Shown: positions 26,869 through 36,564, counted from the first letter of the stretch. The stretch is DNA of 64,000 nt from Jatrophihabitans_A lederbergiae (GCF_031845305.1 NZ_JAVREH010000003.1:62001-126000); one strand, 5' to 3'. Program-made: numbers and translations. Notes: generated from the sequence alone by a model not told the origin.

Positions 26869-27813
26869 ATGTCGCGGTTACCTGTCGCGGCCGGCCTGCT
26901 GCTCGGCGTCCTCGCCGATGAGCTGTTCGCCGATCCCGCCCGCGCCCATCCGGTGGCTGCCTTCGGCTCGTTCGCCTCCGCGCTCGAGCGGAACCTGTAT
27001 GCCGACAGCCGCCTCAACGGCACCGTCTTCACCGCGCTCTGCGTGCTGCCGCTCACCGCCGCCGCGGCCGCGGCCGAACGCCGACTGCGCCACCATCCTG
27101 CCGTCCGTACGCTCGCCATCGCCACGGCCACCTGGGCAGTCGTCGGCGGCGCTAGCCTGCGGCGCATCGGCTCCAGCCTCGCGCGTCACCTGGACGATGG
27201 GAACACCGAGGCGGCGCGGGCGCTCGTGCCCAGCCTGTGCGGCCGAGACCCCCACCAGCTCGACGAGGCCGGAATGGCGCGGGCCACGGTCGAGTCGATC
27301 GCCGAGAACACCTCCGACTCCGTCGTGGCGCCGCTGTTCTGGGGAGCGGTCGCCGGCTTGCCCGGCCTGCTCGGTTACCGCGCGGTCAACACCCTGGACG
27401 CCATGGTCGGCCACCGCTCGCCCCGCTACGCCCGCTTCGGTACCGCCGCTGCGCGCCTGGACGACCTGCTCAACCTCGCCCCGGCCCGGCTTTCAGCACT
27501 GCTCACCCTGGCCGGCGCGCGCACAGTCCATGGCTCGGCACGTGGCGGCTGGAGTGCGTGGCGAGCCGACGCCAGCCGGCACCCCAGCCCGAACGCCGGT
27601 CACTGCGAGGCCGCGATGGCGGGCGTGCTCGGCGTTCGGCTGGGTGGCCGCACCGCCTACCGCAGCCATGTCGAGGAGCGCCCGACGCTCGGTTTCGGCC
27701 GCGAGCCGGACCCGCAAGACATCGGCAACGCCGTCCGGCTCAGCCATGTCGTGCAGAGCGCGGCGGTGGCCGTGCTGGCCGCGGCGCTCGTGCTGACACG
27801 GGCACGTCGGTGA
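26869..27813 (+). CDS. cobD: Adenosylcobinamide-phosphate synthase CobD/CbiB
   Basis: A 314-residue integral membrane protein of the CobD/CbiB family that attaches aminopropanol (or its phosphate) to adenosylcobyric acid. Family motifs include DPARAHPVAAFG near residue 22, ESIAENTSDSVVAPLFW near residue 144, and YRAVNTLDAMVGHRSPRY. It is the first gene of the B12 operon; its TGA overlaps the GTG of cobQ. Confidence 0.94.
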   Translation: MSRLPVAAGLLLGVLADELFADPARAHPVAAFGSFASALERNLYADSRLNGTVFTALCVLPLTAAAAAAERRLRHHPAVRTLAIATATWAVVGGASLRRIGSSLARHLDDGNTEAARALVPSLCGRDPHQLDEAGMARATVESIAENTSDSVVAPLFWGAVAGLPGLLGYRAVNTLDAMVGHRSPRYARFGTAAARLDDLLNLAPARLSALLTLAGARTVHGSARGGWSAWRADASRHPSPNAGHCEAAMAGVLGVRLGGRTAYRSHVEERPTLGFGREPDPQDIGNAVRLSHVVQSAAVAVLAAALVLTRARR

Positions 27814-29360
27814 AGGGCTCGCTGCTGGTTGCCGGTGCCAGCTCGGACGCCGGCAAGAGCCTGCTCACCGCCGGTATCTGCCGCTGGCTGGCGCGCGAGG
27901 GAGTGTCCGTCGCACCGTTCAAGGCCCAGAACATGTCGAACAACTCCGCGGTCACGGCCGACGGTGGCGAGATCGGCCGGGCGCAGGCCCTGCAGGCGCG
28001 GGCGTGCGGCATTGAGGCGTCGGTGCTGATGAATCCGGTGCTGCTCAAGCCGGGCAGCGACCGGCAATCCCACGTCCTGCTGCACGGCAAGCCCTACACC
28101 CAGGCCAGCGCTCTGGGCTACCGCGAGCTCAAAACGGCGCTGCGCGAGCAGGTGCTGGCGAGCTACGACACGCTCCGCGGGCAGTACGACGTGGTGGTGT
28201 GTGAGGGCGCCGGCAGCCCGGCCGAGATCAACCTGCGCGCGGGCGACCTCGCCAACATGTGGTTGGCGGATCAGCGGAACCTGCCCACCCTGGTGGTCGG
28301 TGACGTCGACCGCGGCGGCCTGTTCGCCGCGCTCTACGGCACCCTCGCGCTGCTCGACGACCGGGACCAGTCGCTGGTGGCCGGCTTCGTCGTCAACAAG
28401 TTCCGGGGGGACGACCGGCTGCTCGCGCCGGGGCTGGACATGCTGTGCGAGCTGACCGGGCGCCCCGTGCTGGGTGTGCTGCCGTGGCTGCCGGACCTGG
28501 ATCTGGACGCCGAGGACTCGCTGTCGCTGCCCTGGGCCATCGATGGTGGCAAGCCGGTAGGCGCCGACGTCCTGCGGGTGGCCGCGATCAGGCTGCCCCG
28601 GACGTCCAACTCCACCGACGTCGACGCCCTCGGGCGCGAGCCGGGTGTGCTGGTGCACTGGACGACCTCGCCGGCCGACGTGGCCGAGGCCGACCTCGCG
28701 GTGCTGCCGGGCAGCCGCGCGACGGTGAGCGACCTGGCGTGGCTGCGTGAGCAGGGGCTGGACCAGGCGCTGTTGCGACGTGGGGTGCTCGGCCGTCCGG
28801 TGCTCGGCATCTGCGGCGGCTACCAGATGCTCGCCGGGACGATCACCGACGAGGTGGAATCCGGGGCGGGTACCGTGCCCGGTCTGGGGATGCTGCCGGT
28901 GGCGGTGCGGTTCCAGGCGGACAAGGTGCTCGGTCGCCCGACCGGAAACGCCTTCGGTGAGCCGGTCAGCACCGCGTACGAGATCCACCACGGCATCGCA
29001 ACGCTCACCGCAACCGGGCAGGCCGAACCCTTCCTGGACGGCTACCACAGCGGTGCCGTTTGGGGCACCACCTGGCACGGCGCCTTCGACAGCGACGGTT
29101 TCCGCAGGGCGTTCCTGACCCAGGCGGCCTCCGCGGCGGGACGCGACTTCACCGTCGCGCCCGACACCGAGGTCGCCGCCGTCACGGAACAGCAGCTCGA
29201 CCGGCTCGGCGACGCGGTCTGCCAGCACCTGGACACCGAGGCTCTGACGCGCCTGATCACGTCCGGCGCCCCGCCGGGACTGCCGCGGATTGCCACCCCA
29301 CTGACCATGCCGAAGCCGATACAGACCACAACACAGCAGCCAGGAGAGCGCACCTCATGA
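27810..29360 (+). CDS. cobQ: Cobyric acid synthase
   Basis: A 516-residue glutamine-dependent amidotransferase that amidates four side chains of adenosylcobyrinic acid a,c-diamide. The dethiobiotin-synthetase-like P-loop domain (VAGASSDAGKSLLTAGICRW near residue 7, then KAQNMSNNS) precedes a class I GATase domain with GICGGYQML (nucleophilic Cys near residue 333) and YEIHHG. The GTG 27810 overlaps the cobD stop by four bases. Confidence 0.95.
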   Translation: MKGSLLVAGASSDAGKSLLTAGICRWLAREGVSVAPFKAQNMSNNSAVTADGGEIGRAQALQARACGIEASVLMNPVLLKPGSDRQSHVLLHGKPYTQASALGYRELKTALREQVLASYDTLRGQYDVVVCEGAGSPAEINLRAGDLANMWLADQRNLPTLVVGDVDRGGLFAALYGTLALLDDRDQSLVAGFVVNKFRGDDRLLAPGLDMLCELTGRPVLGVLPWLPDLDLDAEDSLSLPWAIDGGKPVGADVLRVAAIRLPRTSNSTDVDALGREPGVLVHWTTSPADVAEADLAVLPGSRATVSDLAWLREQGLDQALLRRGVLGRPVLGICGGYQMLAGTITDEVESGAGTVPGLGMLPVAVRFQADKVLGRPTGNAFGEPVSTAYEIHHGIATLTATGQAEPFLDGYHSGAVWGTTWHGAFDSDGFRRAFLTQAASAAGRDFTVAPDTEVAAVTEQQLDRLGDAVCQHLDTEALTRLITSGAPPGLPRIATPLTMPKPIQTTTQQPGERTS

Positions 29361-31348
29361 CCATCCCCCAGGACCTCAAGGGGTACCCGTTCTCGGCCGT
29401 CCTCGGCGCGGACGACATGCGGCTCGCCCTGCTGTTGAACGCGGTGTCCCCGGCGATCGGCGGCGTGCTGGTGCGGGGCGAGAAGGGGACCGCCAAGTCG
29501 ACAGCAGTCCGCGGGCTGGCCGCGCTGCTCCCTGACCTCGCGGTGGTCGAGGGCTGCCGGTTCGGCTGTGATCCGGCCGCGCCGCAGTCGAACTGCCCGG
29601 ACGGGCCGCACCTCGACCCGAAGGCCGTCGTCGTACCCGCCCGGCTGGTGGAACTGCCGGTCGGCGCGTCCGAGGACCGGGTGGTCGGCTCGCTGGACCT
29701 GGAAAAGGCGCTGTCCCACGGCACCCGCGCGTTCGAGCCCGGCCTGCTCGCCGGTGCGCATCGCGGAATCCTCTATGTCGACGAGGTGAACCTGCTGGCC
29801 GACCACCTGGTGGACGTCCTGCTGGATGCCTCGGCGATGGGCCGCAACCACGTCGAGCGGGATGCCGTGTCGGTCAGCCACCCGGCGCGGTTCGTCCTTA
29901 TCGGCTCGATGAATCCCGAGGAGGGCGAGCTCCGCCCGCAGCTGCTGGACCGCTTCGGGCTGACCGTGGACGTGGCCGCCAGCCGGGACCCGGAGGTGCG
30001 CGTCGAGGTGGTCCGGCGACGACTGGACGCTGACGCCGACCCGGCCGACTTCGCCGAGCGCTGGGCCGCCGCCGAAGCCGACCTTGCCCAGCAGATCGTC
30101 CGTGCCCGGGAACTGCTGGGACAGGTCGTGCTGACGGACGCGGCGCTGCGCCAGATCGCCGAGGTGTGTGCGGCGTTCGACGTGGACGGCATGCGTGCCG
30201 ACATCGTCACCGCCCGCACCGCCGCGGCTCATGCGGCGTGGCACGGGCGTACCCAGGTGACCGAGGAGGACGTCCGGGCCGCTGCTCTGCTGGCGCTGCC
30301 GCACCGCCGCCGGCGCAATCCCTTTGACGAGCCCGGCTTGGACACCGAGGCGCTGGATGATGCGCTGGAGCGCTCGCGGCCGGAGGATGAGCCCGAACCC
30401 GATCCGGACGGCGGCGGTGAACCACCGTCGGATGATTCCGGGACAGCGGAGTCTGAAACCACGGAACCCGGCACGGGCGACCCAAGCAGCTCGTCAGACA
30501 CCGGTAAGCCGGACCAGCAGCCGGACGGCCAACCCCGCGCGAGCGGATCCCAGACGGTGGCGACCGGCCGGGCTGGAAAGGCGAAGGTGCTCCGGGGCAC
30601 CGGCCGGTCCGCGGGAGCCCCGGGCCGCCGGGCCGCCGCGCGTACCGGTAGGGGCCGGGTCGTGCGCGCGCTGCCCACCGGCGCGACGAGCGGCCCGATC
30701 CACCTGAGCGCCACCGTGACCGCGGCCGCGCCCCAGCAACTGTCACGCGGCCGCGACACCGGCCGGTTACGGTTGGCGCGCCAGGATCTGCGCCGCGCCG
30801 AGCAGCACGGCAAAGAGGGGAATCTAGTGCTGTTCGTGGTGGATGCCAGCGGATCGATGGCGGCTCGGACCAGGATGAGTGAGGTCAAGGGCGCGATCCT
30901 GTCCCTGTTGCTGGACGCCTACCAGCGCCGCGACAAGGTCGGCCTGATCACGTTCCGCGGGGCCGCGGCTGAACTGGTGCTGCCACCGACCGGTTCGGTG
31001 TCCTCGGCGGCCCGCCGGCTCGATGCCCTCGCGACCGGTGGCCGCACCCCGCTGGCGGCTGGTTTGGTCAAAGCCGCACAGGTGATTCGCACCGAGTCGC
31101 TGCGGGATTCGGTGCGCCGGCCGCTGATCATCGTCATCACCGATGGTCGCGCCGACACCAAGGCCGCCGCCCGGGCCGGGTTGGGCCTGCGCGGGCAGGA
31201 CGTGATCATCGTTGACTGCGAGCGCGGCCCGGTGCGGCTGCGGCTGGCCGAGCGGCTGGCCTATGACCTGCACGCGCAGTACCTATCGCTGGGTGACGTC
31301 ACCAGCGAACCACTCACCGCCATCGTCAGCGATTGGAGGGCAGCCTGA
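29357..31348 (+). CDS. Cobaltochelatase-associated ChlI-ChlD fusion (AAA+ and vWA)
   Basis: A 663-residue protein. The N-terminal AAA+ ATPase has Walker A VRGEKGTAKSTAVRGL near residue 38 and ILYVDEVNLL near residue 138. An acidic/Pro linker (residues ~340-400) follows. The C-terminal von Willebrand A domain has the MIDAS motif DASGSMAAR near residue 497. In actinobacteria such fusions serve as the ATPase partner of CobN in cobalt insertion; cobN itself is not in this window. It overlaps cobQ by four bases (ATGA). Confidence 0.9.
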   Translation: MTIPQDLKGYPFSAVLGADDMRLALLLNAVSPAIGGVLVRGEKGTAKSTAVRGLAALLPDLAVVEGCRFGCDPAAPQSNCPDGPHLDPKAVVVPARLVELPVGASEDRVVGSLDLEKALSHGTRAFEPGLLAGAHRGILYVDEVNLLADHLVDVLLDASAMGRNHVERDAVSVSHPARFVLIGSMNPEEGELRPQLLDRFGLTVDVAASRDPEVRVEVVRRRLDADADPADFAERWAAAEADLAQQIVRARELLGQVVLTDAALRQIAEVCAAFDVDGMRADIVTARTAAAHAAWHGRTQVTEEDVRAAALLALPHRRRRNPFDEPGLDTEALDDALERSRPEDEPEPDPDGGGEPPSDDSGTAESETTEPGTGDPSSSSDTGKPDQQPDGQPRASGSQTVATGRAGKAKVLRGTGRSAGAPGRRAAARTGRGRVVRALPTGATSGPIHLSATVTAAAPQQLSRGRDTGRLRLARQDLRRAEQHGKEGNLVLFVVDASGSMAARTRMSEVKGAILSLLLDAYQRRDKVGLITFRGAAAELVLPPTGSVSSAARRLDALATGGRTPLAAGLVKAAQVIRTESLRDSVRRPLIIVITDGRADTKAAARAGLGLRGQDVIIVDCERGPVRLRLAERLAYDLHAQYLSLGDVTSEPLTAIVSDWRAA

Positions 31349-31962
31349 TGCCACAGGGCAAACCAGAGACGGTCCCGCAGGACGGCCTCACCACCCGGCA
31401 GCGCCGCAACCGGCCGCTGACCATGGTGCACACCGGCCCGATGAAGGGAAAGTCGACTGCCGCGTTCGGCATGGCGTTGCGCGCGTGGAACGCCGGCATG
31501 AGCGTCGGGGTGTTCCAGTTCGTGAAGAGTGCCAAGTGGCGGGTCGGCGAGGAGTCGGCGTTCGCCGCGCTGAACACGGTGTACGAGACGACGGGCCAGG
31601 GCGCCCCGGTGCGCTGGCACAAGATGGGTGAGGGCTGGTCGTGGATTCAGCGACCTGGTCACGAGGCCGACCACGCCGCGGATGCCCAGGAGGGCTGGCG
31701 CCAGATCCAGCGCGATCTCGCCGCCGAAACCTACCGGTTCTACGTCCTGGACGAGTTCACCTATCCGATGAAGTGGGGTTGGGTCGACGTCAACGAGGTC
31801 GTGCACACGTTGGAGAACCGGCCGGGCGCGCAGCACGTCGTCATCACGGGACGGGACGCCGCACCGGCGCTGCTCGAACACGCCGACCTGGTGACGGAGA
31901 TGACGAAGGTCAAACATCCTATGGACGCTGGCCAAAAAGGCCAGCGGGGCATCGAGTGGTGA
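31348..31962 (+). CDS. cobO: Cob(I)yrinic acid a,c-diamide adenosyltransferase
   Basis: A 204-residue CobO/BtuR-type corrinoid adenosyltransferase. The P-loop TGPMKGKSTAAFG lies near residue 30. The family signatures FVKSAKWRVGEE, DEFTYPMKWGW and the C-terminal KGQRGIEW are intact. It transfers adenosyl from ATP to Co(I) corrinoid. The stop of the preceding gene and the ATG share a base (TGATG). Confidence 0.96.
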   Translation: MPQGKPETVPQDGLTTRQRRNRPLTMVHTGPMKGKSTAAFGMALRAWNAGMSVGVFQFVKSAKWRVGEESAFAALNTVYETTGQGAPVRWHKMGEGWSWIQRPGHEADHAADAQEGWRQIQRDLAAETYRFYVLDEFTYPMKWGWVDVNEVVHTLENRPGAQHVVITGRDAAPALLEHADLVTEMTKVKHPMDAGQKGQRGIEW

Positions 31963-33314
31963 GCCGCGGGCGGCTACCCCGGGTGGTCATCGCCGCGCCG
32001 GCCAGCGGGACCGGCAAGACCATGGTGGCGACCGGCTTGCTGGCTGCCCTGCGCAGGCAGGGGCTGGAGGTGAGCTGCCACAAGATCGGCCCTGACTACA
32101 TCGACCCCGGCTATCACGCGCTCGCCGCCGGCCGGGTCGGGCGCAACCTCGACGCCTGGCTGGTCGGTGAACAGCGGATCGCTCCGCTGCTGCTGCACGG
32201 CGCCCGCACGCCGCGGCAGGCCGACATCGCGGTGATCGAAGGAGTGATGGGCCTGCACGACGGTGCCGTCGGACGGGGTAACTTCGCCTCGACCGCGCAC
32301 ATCGCCAAGCTCACCGGCTCGCCGGTGCTGCTGGTGCTCGACACCACCGCCCAGGGTCGGTCGGCCGCCGCGCTCGTGCTGGGAATGCAGTTGTTCGACA
32401 AGGACATTCGCATTGCCGGGGTCATCCTCAACCGGGTTGGCAGCGATCGGCACGAGCGGCTGCTGCGGGACGCGCTGGCCGAGGTGGGCACCCCGGTGGT
32501 GGGTGCGATCGGCCGGTCGGACGCCGTGGTCACGCCGTCCAGGCATCTCGGTCTGATTCCGGCGGCCGAGCGGCACGGCGAGGCCGAACGGACCGTCACC
32601 GCGCTCGCCGATCTCATCGAGAGCAGTGTCGATCTCGCGGCCGTGCGCGCGGTCGCCGAGTCCGCCCCGGACCTCGACGTCGCACCGTGGAATCCGGTTG
32701 ACGAGGTCGAATGTGCTGGCAGTGACGTCCCTATCGCGGTTGCGTCCGGCCCGGCATTCACCTTCAGCTACGCCGAGACCAGTGAGCTGCTGACCGCGGC
32801 GGGCGCCCTGGTCACACCGTTCGATCCGACCCGGGACGCGGCGCTGCCAGTGGGCACGGCGGGGGTCGTCATCGGCGGCGGCTTTCCCGAGCTGCACGCC
32901 GAGGCGCTGTCGGACAATGCATTGTTGCGAGCGGACCTGGCGGAATTCGACGGCCCGATCGCCGCGGAGTGCGCCGGTTTGCTTTACCTGGCAGCCGAAC
33001 TCGACGGCAAGCCGATGGTCGGCAAGCTCGACGCGCACGCCCGCATGACCCGGCGGCTGACCCTCGGATACCGCGAGGCGATCGCCGAATCGGACTCACC
33101 GGTTGCCCGCGCCGGCGAGCGGGTGCATGGGCACGAGTTCCACCGGACAGTCACCGATCCCGGCCACGGCGACGTCGCAGCCTGGCTGTATGCCGGTGAG
33201 CATCGCGGCGCCAGGCAGGGTTTCAGCACAGGCCGAATCCACGCCTCGTACCTGCACACGCACTGGGCCGGCCAGCCGTCCGCGGCGCAGCGTTTCGTGC
33301 AAGCGTGCCGATGA
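31959..33314 (+). CDS. cobB: Cobyrinic acid a,c-diamide synthase
   Basis: A 451-residue CobB/CbiA. The ATP-binding N-terminal domain (VIAAPASGTGKTMVATGLL near residue 9, KIGPDYIDPGYH near residue 42) is followed by a class I GATase domain with AECAGLLYL carrying the nucleophilic Cys near residue 339. It amidates the a and c side chains of (hydrogeno)cobyrinate. It starts at GTG 31959, overlapping cobO. Confidence 0.94.
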   Translation: MSRGRLPRVVIAAPASGTGKTMVATGLLAALRRQGLEVSCHKIGPDYIDPGYHALAAGRVGRNLDAWLVGEQRIAPLLLHGARTPRQADIAVIEGVMGLHDGAVGRGNFASTAHIAKLTGSPVLLVLDTTAQGRSAAALVLGMQLFDKDIRIAGVILNRVGSDRHERLLRDALAEVGTPVVGAIGRSDAVVTPSRHLGLIPAAERHGEAERTVTALADLIESSVDLAAVRAVAESAPDLDVAPWNPVDEVECAGSDVPIAVASGPAFTFSYAETSELLTAAGALVTPFDPTRDAALPVGTAGVVIGGGFPELHAEALSDNALLRADLAEFDGPIAAECAGLLYLAAELDGKPMVGKLDAHARMTRRLTLGYREAIAESDSPVARAGERVHGHEFHRTVTDPGHGDVAAWLYAGEHRGARQGFSTGRIHASYLHTHWAGQPSAAQRFVQACR

Positions 33315-34822
33315 CAACGCGCACGCCCGCGGCAGCCCTGCCGGCGATAGCGGACGGCCCGCTGCTCGTGGCCGGAATCGGTGCGAGCTTCGGGGTGTCC
33401 GTCGACGAGCTGCGGTCCCTGCTCGAAGTAGCTCTCGCCGGCGTGGGGCTCACCCCGGCGGCGATCGATGCCTTCGCCACCGTCGAGGCCAAGGCGAACG
33501 AAGAGGCCCTGCTGGTACTGGCTCGGGAGTACGACGTGCCGCTGCTGCTCCACCCGGCCGCCAAGCTCAGTCGGGTCGCCGTCCCACATCCCAGCGATCG
33601 GGTCGCCGAGGCGGTCGGCACAGCCAGCGTCGCCGAGGCCGCGGCGCTGCTCGGGTCCCCGGACTGGAAGGGGAGGCTCGCCGAACAGTCGGCGGAGCTG
33701 CTCGTCGACAAGACCGCGAGCCCGCGGGCGACGGTGGCCATTGCGCGGCACTGGCTGGCCGATCTGCGCCACCACGGTGACGCCGAGCTCGGCCCCGACC
33801 TGCTCGACCTCGCCGTCAACGTTGCCCCTGACCCGCTTCCTGACTGGCTTGCCGGCGTGCTCCGCGACGCCTGCGCGAACATGCGGAACTATCCCGATGC
33901 CCGATCCGCGACCGCCGCGGTGGCTCGGCGGCACGGCCGGACCGAGGACGAGGTCTTGCTGACGGCCGGCGCCGCAGAGGCGTTCACCCTTATCGCACAG
34001 GGAGTTTCTCGTGGCAAGGCCGTCATCGTTCACCCGCAGTTCACCGAGCCCGAGGTCGCCCTGCGGGCAGCCGGCTGGCAGGTGGAGCGGGTCGTGCTGC
34101 AGGCGAAGGGCTGGTTCCAGCTGGACCCGGCCACGGTTGCTGACGATGCCACGCTGGTGGTGATCGGTAACCCCACCAACCCGACCGGGGTGCTGCACCC
34201 TCGCGAGACGCTGCGCCAGCTGCGCAGGCCCGGCCGCGTTCTCCTGGTGGACGAGGCGTTCATGGATCTGGTTCCGGACGAGCCGCAGAGCTTGGCTGAC
34301 GACCCGGACCTCGACGGCATCGTCGTGGTGCGGTCGCTGACCAAGACCTGGGGGCTGGCAGGACTGCGGATCGGGTACCTGCTGGGTGACCCGAGCGTGA
34401 TCACAGCCGCCGCCGCCGTGCAGCCGCACTGGTCGGTGTCCACTCCGGCGCTGGCCGCCGCTGCCGGCTGCATGAGCGTCGAGGGCGTCCGGGAGGGGCA
34501 CCGGCGTGCGGTGGCGCTGACCGAGCAACGGGGTTGGCTGTCCATCGCGCTGGCCGAGCGTGGCTTCGAGGTAGCGCCCGATCCGGCTGGTCCCTTCGTC
34601 CTCACCCGTCATCCCAAGCGGCAGCGGTTGCACGCGGAACTGCGTTCGGCCGGCATTGCGGTGCGCCGCGCGGATACCTTTCCCGGCCTCGGCCCGGGAT
34701 GGGTACGGATCTCGGTACGGGACGACGCCGCCATGCGGCAACTGCTGACGGCCTTGGACGCTGCCAGTTCAGACGGTGCCAGTTCAGACGGTGCCAGTTC
34801 AGACGGTGGTGATCCGGAGTGA
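33311..34822 (+). CDS. cobC: CobE/CbiG_C domain fused to CobC-type aminotransferase
   Basis: A 503-residue fusion. Residues ~15-115 match the CobE/CbiG C-terminal domain (VAGIGASFGVSVDELRSLLE; EAKANEEALLVLAREYDVPL). Residues ~140-490 are a class I/II PLP enzyme of the CobC/CobD-decarboxylase group, with NPTNPTG and the Lys motif SLTKTWGLAGLRIGYL. It resembles the PLP protein annotated cobC in mycobacteria. It probably supplies the aminopropanol precursor. The C-terminus ends in a threefold ASSDG repeat. Confidence 0.88.
   Translation: MTTRTPAAALPAIADGPLLVAGIGASFGVSVDELRSLLEVALAGVGLTPAAIDAFATVEAKANEEALLVLAREYDVPLLLHPAAKLSRVAVPHPSDRVAEAVGTASVAEAAALLGSPDWKGRLAEQSAELLVDKTASPRATVAIARHWLADLRHHGDAELGPDLLDLAVNVAPDPLPDWLAGVLRDACANMRNYPDARSATAAVARRHGRTEDEVLLTAGAAEAFTLIAQGVSRGKAVIVHPQFTEPEVALRAAGWQVERVVLQAKGWFQLDPATVADDATLVVIGNPTNPTGVLHPRETLRQLRRPGRVLLVDEAFMDLVPDEPQSLADDPDLDGIVVVRSLTKTWGLAGLRIGYLLGDPSVITAAAAVQPHWSVSTPALAAAAGCMSVEGVREGHRRAVALTEQRGWLSIALAERGFEVAPDPAGPFVLTRHPKRQRLHAELRSAGIAVRRADTFPGLGPGWVRISVRDDAAMRQLLTALDAASSDGASSDGASSDGGDPE
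34763..34807 (+). repeat. 15-bp in-frame tandem repeat, three copies
   Basis: GCCAGTTCAGACGGT is repeated three times without gaps (34763, 34778, 34793) at the 3' end of the CobE-CobC gene, encoding three copies of ASSDG. The copies are identical, so the expansion is probably recent. The repeat lies outside the folded enzyme and should be tolerated. Confidence 0.95.
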
Positions 34823-36564
34823 CCTGGCCGAGGCCCGTGCCTATCATCGGGGATCAATCGGCCGCCTCGGAACGGGCCGGTGACCCGTCCGGCTGGGCGC
34901 TGGGCGAGCAGGTGGCGGCTGCGCTGGCGACTGTGCTGGGCGCCCGCCGCGATGTCCGCCGCTACCGTCCCGACCCGGTTCCGGCCGAGCTGCTCGACGC
35001 GGTCCTGGGCGCCGGCCATCAGGCGCCGTCGGTGGGGCATTCTCAGCCCTGGCGTTTCATCGTCGTGCGCGAGGCCGCGACTCGGGACCGCGCCGTGCTG
35101 CTGTCGGACCGGGAACGACTGCGCCAGGCCGAACAGTTGGAGCCGGACCGGCGGGCGCGGTTACTCGACCTGCAACTCGAGGGCATTCGGGAGGCACCGC
35201 TGGGCATCGTGGTGGCCTGCGATCGGCGAGCACCGGCCGCTGGCGTGCTCGGCCGGGCCAGCTTCGGCGATGCCGACCTGTGGAGCTGCGCCTGCGCCAT
35301 CGAGAACATGTGGCTGACGGCACGCGCGGCCGGCCTCGGCATGGGCTGGGTGACGCTGTTCCAGCCGGCTGACCTGGTTGAGCTGCTGCACCTGCCGCCG
35401 GGCGTGGAGACGTTGGGATGGCTCTGCCTGGGCTGGCCGGACGAGCGACCGCCGGAGCCGGGCCTGCAGCGCGCCGGCTGGTCCCAGCGGCTGACGCTCG
35501 ATGAGGTCGTCATGTCCGAACGCTGGCCGGACGACGACCAGGCCCCACCACCGTCCTATCTGGCCACCGCAGCCCAGGCTGTACCGCCCGCATCCCAGCA
35601 AGCACAGCTCGCGGCCCCGACCGCCGGCGCGGTGGTCAGCGCCCGCGACTCCGGCGATCGGCTGCTCACCGCGCCCGGTTCCCTCGGCGTGCTCGACACG
35701 ATGGTGAACCGGGTGCTGGCCCTCGGCCATGCCGAGCTCACCGGCGGCACGCTGGCCCTGGTGTTCGCCCAGCACCCGGTCACAGCGCTCGGCGTCTCGG
35801 CCTATCCCGCCGGCGTGACCACAGATGTGTTGGCGGCGACGCTAGCCGGCGAGGCCCTCGGCGCGGTCACCGCGGCGGCGACGGGGCTGGCCATCCGGTC
35901 GGTGTGGGCAAGTGCCCGGTCGGTACAGGGAGATCTTGTTAGGACGGACGCGCTGACGCCGGCCGACACGGCTCGATTGCTGGCCGAGGGGAGTGAACTC
36001 GGGCGTTCGCTCGCGGCCGATGGCCTGGTGTGCCTGGGCGAGGTGGCGGTCGGAAACACCACCGTCGCCGCGGCGCTCGCGGGTGTGCTGCTGGGTGTGC
36101 CGGCCACGGACGTCGTCGGCTTGGGCGTCGGAGCGGACGCGGCCATGCTGGAGCGCAAGCGCGAGGTGGTTGACACTGCGACCGAGCGGGCCCGGGTCGA
36201 GTACGGCCAGGACCTGCGCGAGCCGACTGTGCTGCTGTCCGCGCTCGGCGGTCCCGAATTCGCGATGCTCACCGGCGTCGTGCTCGGCGCGGCGTCGGCG
36301 GGTGCGGCGGTCGTTCTCGACGGCCTGGCCACCAGTGTCGCCGCGCTTCTCGCGGTACGGATGCAGCCGGTCGCACAGGCGCACCTGATCGCGGGCCAGC
36401 GCAGCCGGGAGCGGGCGCACGGACTGGTGCTCACCGAACTGGGCCTGGAGCCGCTGCTCGACCTGCGGCTGCGCTCCGGCGAGGGCGTCGGGGCGTGTCT
36501 TGGGGCGCAGCTGCTACTTGCCGGCCTGCGGATCCGCCGGACCGTCGGCCGGGTTTCCTTCTGA
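34819..36564 (+). CDS. BluB-CobT fusion: DMB synthase / NaMN:DMB phosphoribosyltransferase
   Basis: A 581-residue fusion. Residues ~25-235 are BluB (RRDVRRYRPDPVP, GHQAPSVGHSQPWRFIVV), which fragments FMNH2 to 5,6-dimethylbenzimidazole. Residues ~250-581 are CobT, which turns DMB and NaMN into alpha-ribazole phosphate; its phosphate-binding and catalytic-Glu end is LRSGEGVGACLGAQ. The fusion would hand DMB directly to CobT. The start GTG 34819 overlaps the previous stop. This is the last gene of the B12 operon. Confidence 0.92.
   Translation: MTWPRPVPIIGDQSAASERAGDPSGWALGEQVAAALATVLGARRDVRRYRPDPVPAELLDAVLGAGHQAPSVGHSQPWRFIVVREAATRDRAVLLSDRERLRQAEQLEPDRRARLLDLQLEGIREAPLGIVVACDRRAPAAGVLGRASFGDADLWSCACAIENMWLTARAAGLGMGWVTLFQPADLVELLHLPPGVETLGWLCLGWPDERPPEPGLQRAGWSQRLTLDEVVMSERWPDDDQAPPPSYLATAAQAVPPASQQAQLAAPTAGAVVSARDSGDRLLTAPGSLGVLDTMVNRVLALGHAELTGGTLALVFAQHPVTALGVSAYPAGVTTDVLAATLAGEALGAVTAAATGLAIRSVWASARSVQGDLVRTDALTPADTARLLAEGSELGRSLAADGLVCLGEVAVGNTTVAAALAGVLLGVPATDVVGLGVGADAAMLERKREVVDTATERARVEYGQDLREPTVLLSALGGPEFAMLTGVVLGAASAGAAVVLDGLATSVAALLAVRMQPVAQAHLIAGQRSRERAHGLVLTELGLEPLLDLRLRSGEGVGACLGAQLLLAGLRIRRTVGRVSF

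Noticed and set aside
27657..29228. Minus-strand open frame of ~520 codons antisense to cobQ
   Set aside because: No protein motifs; the plus strand encodes a complete CobQ with conserved catalytic residues.
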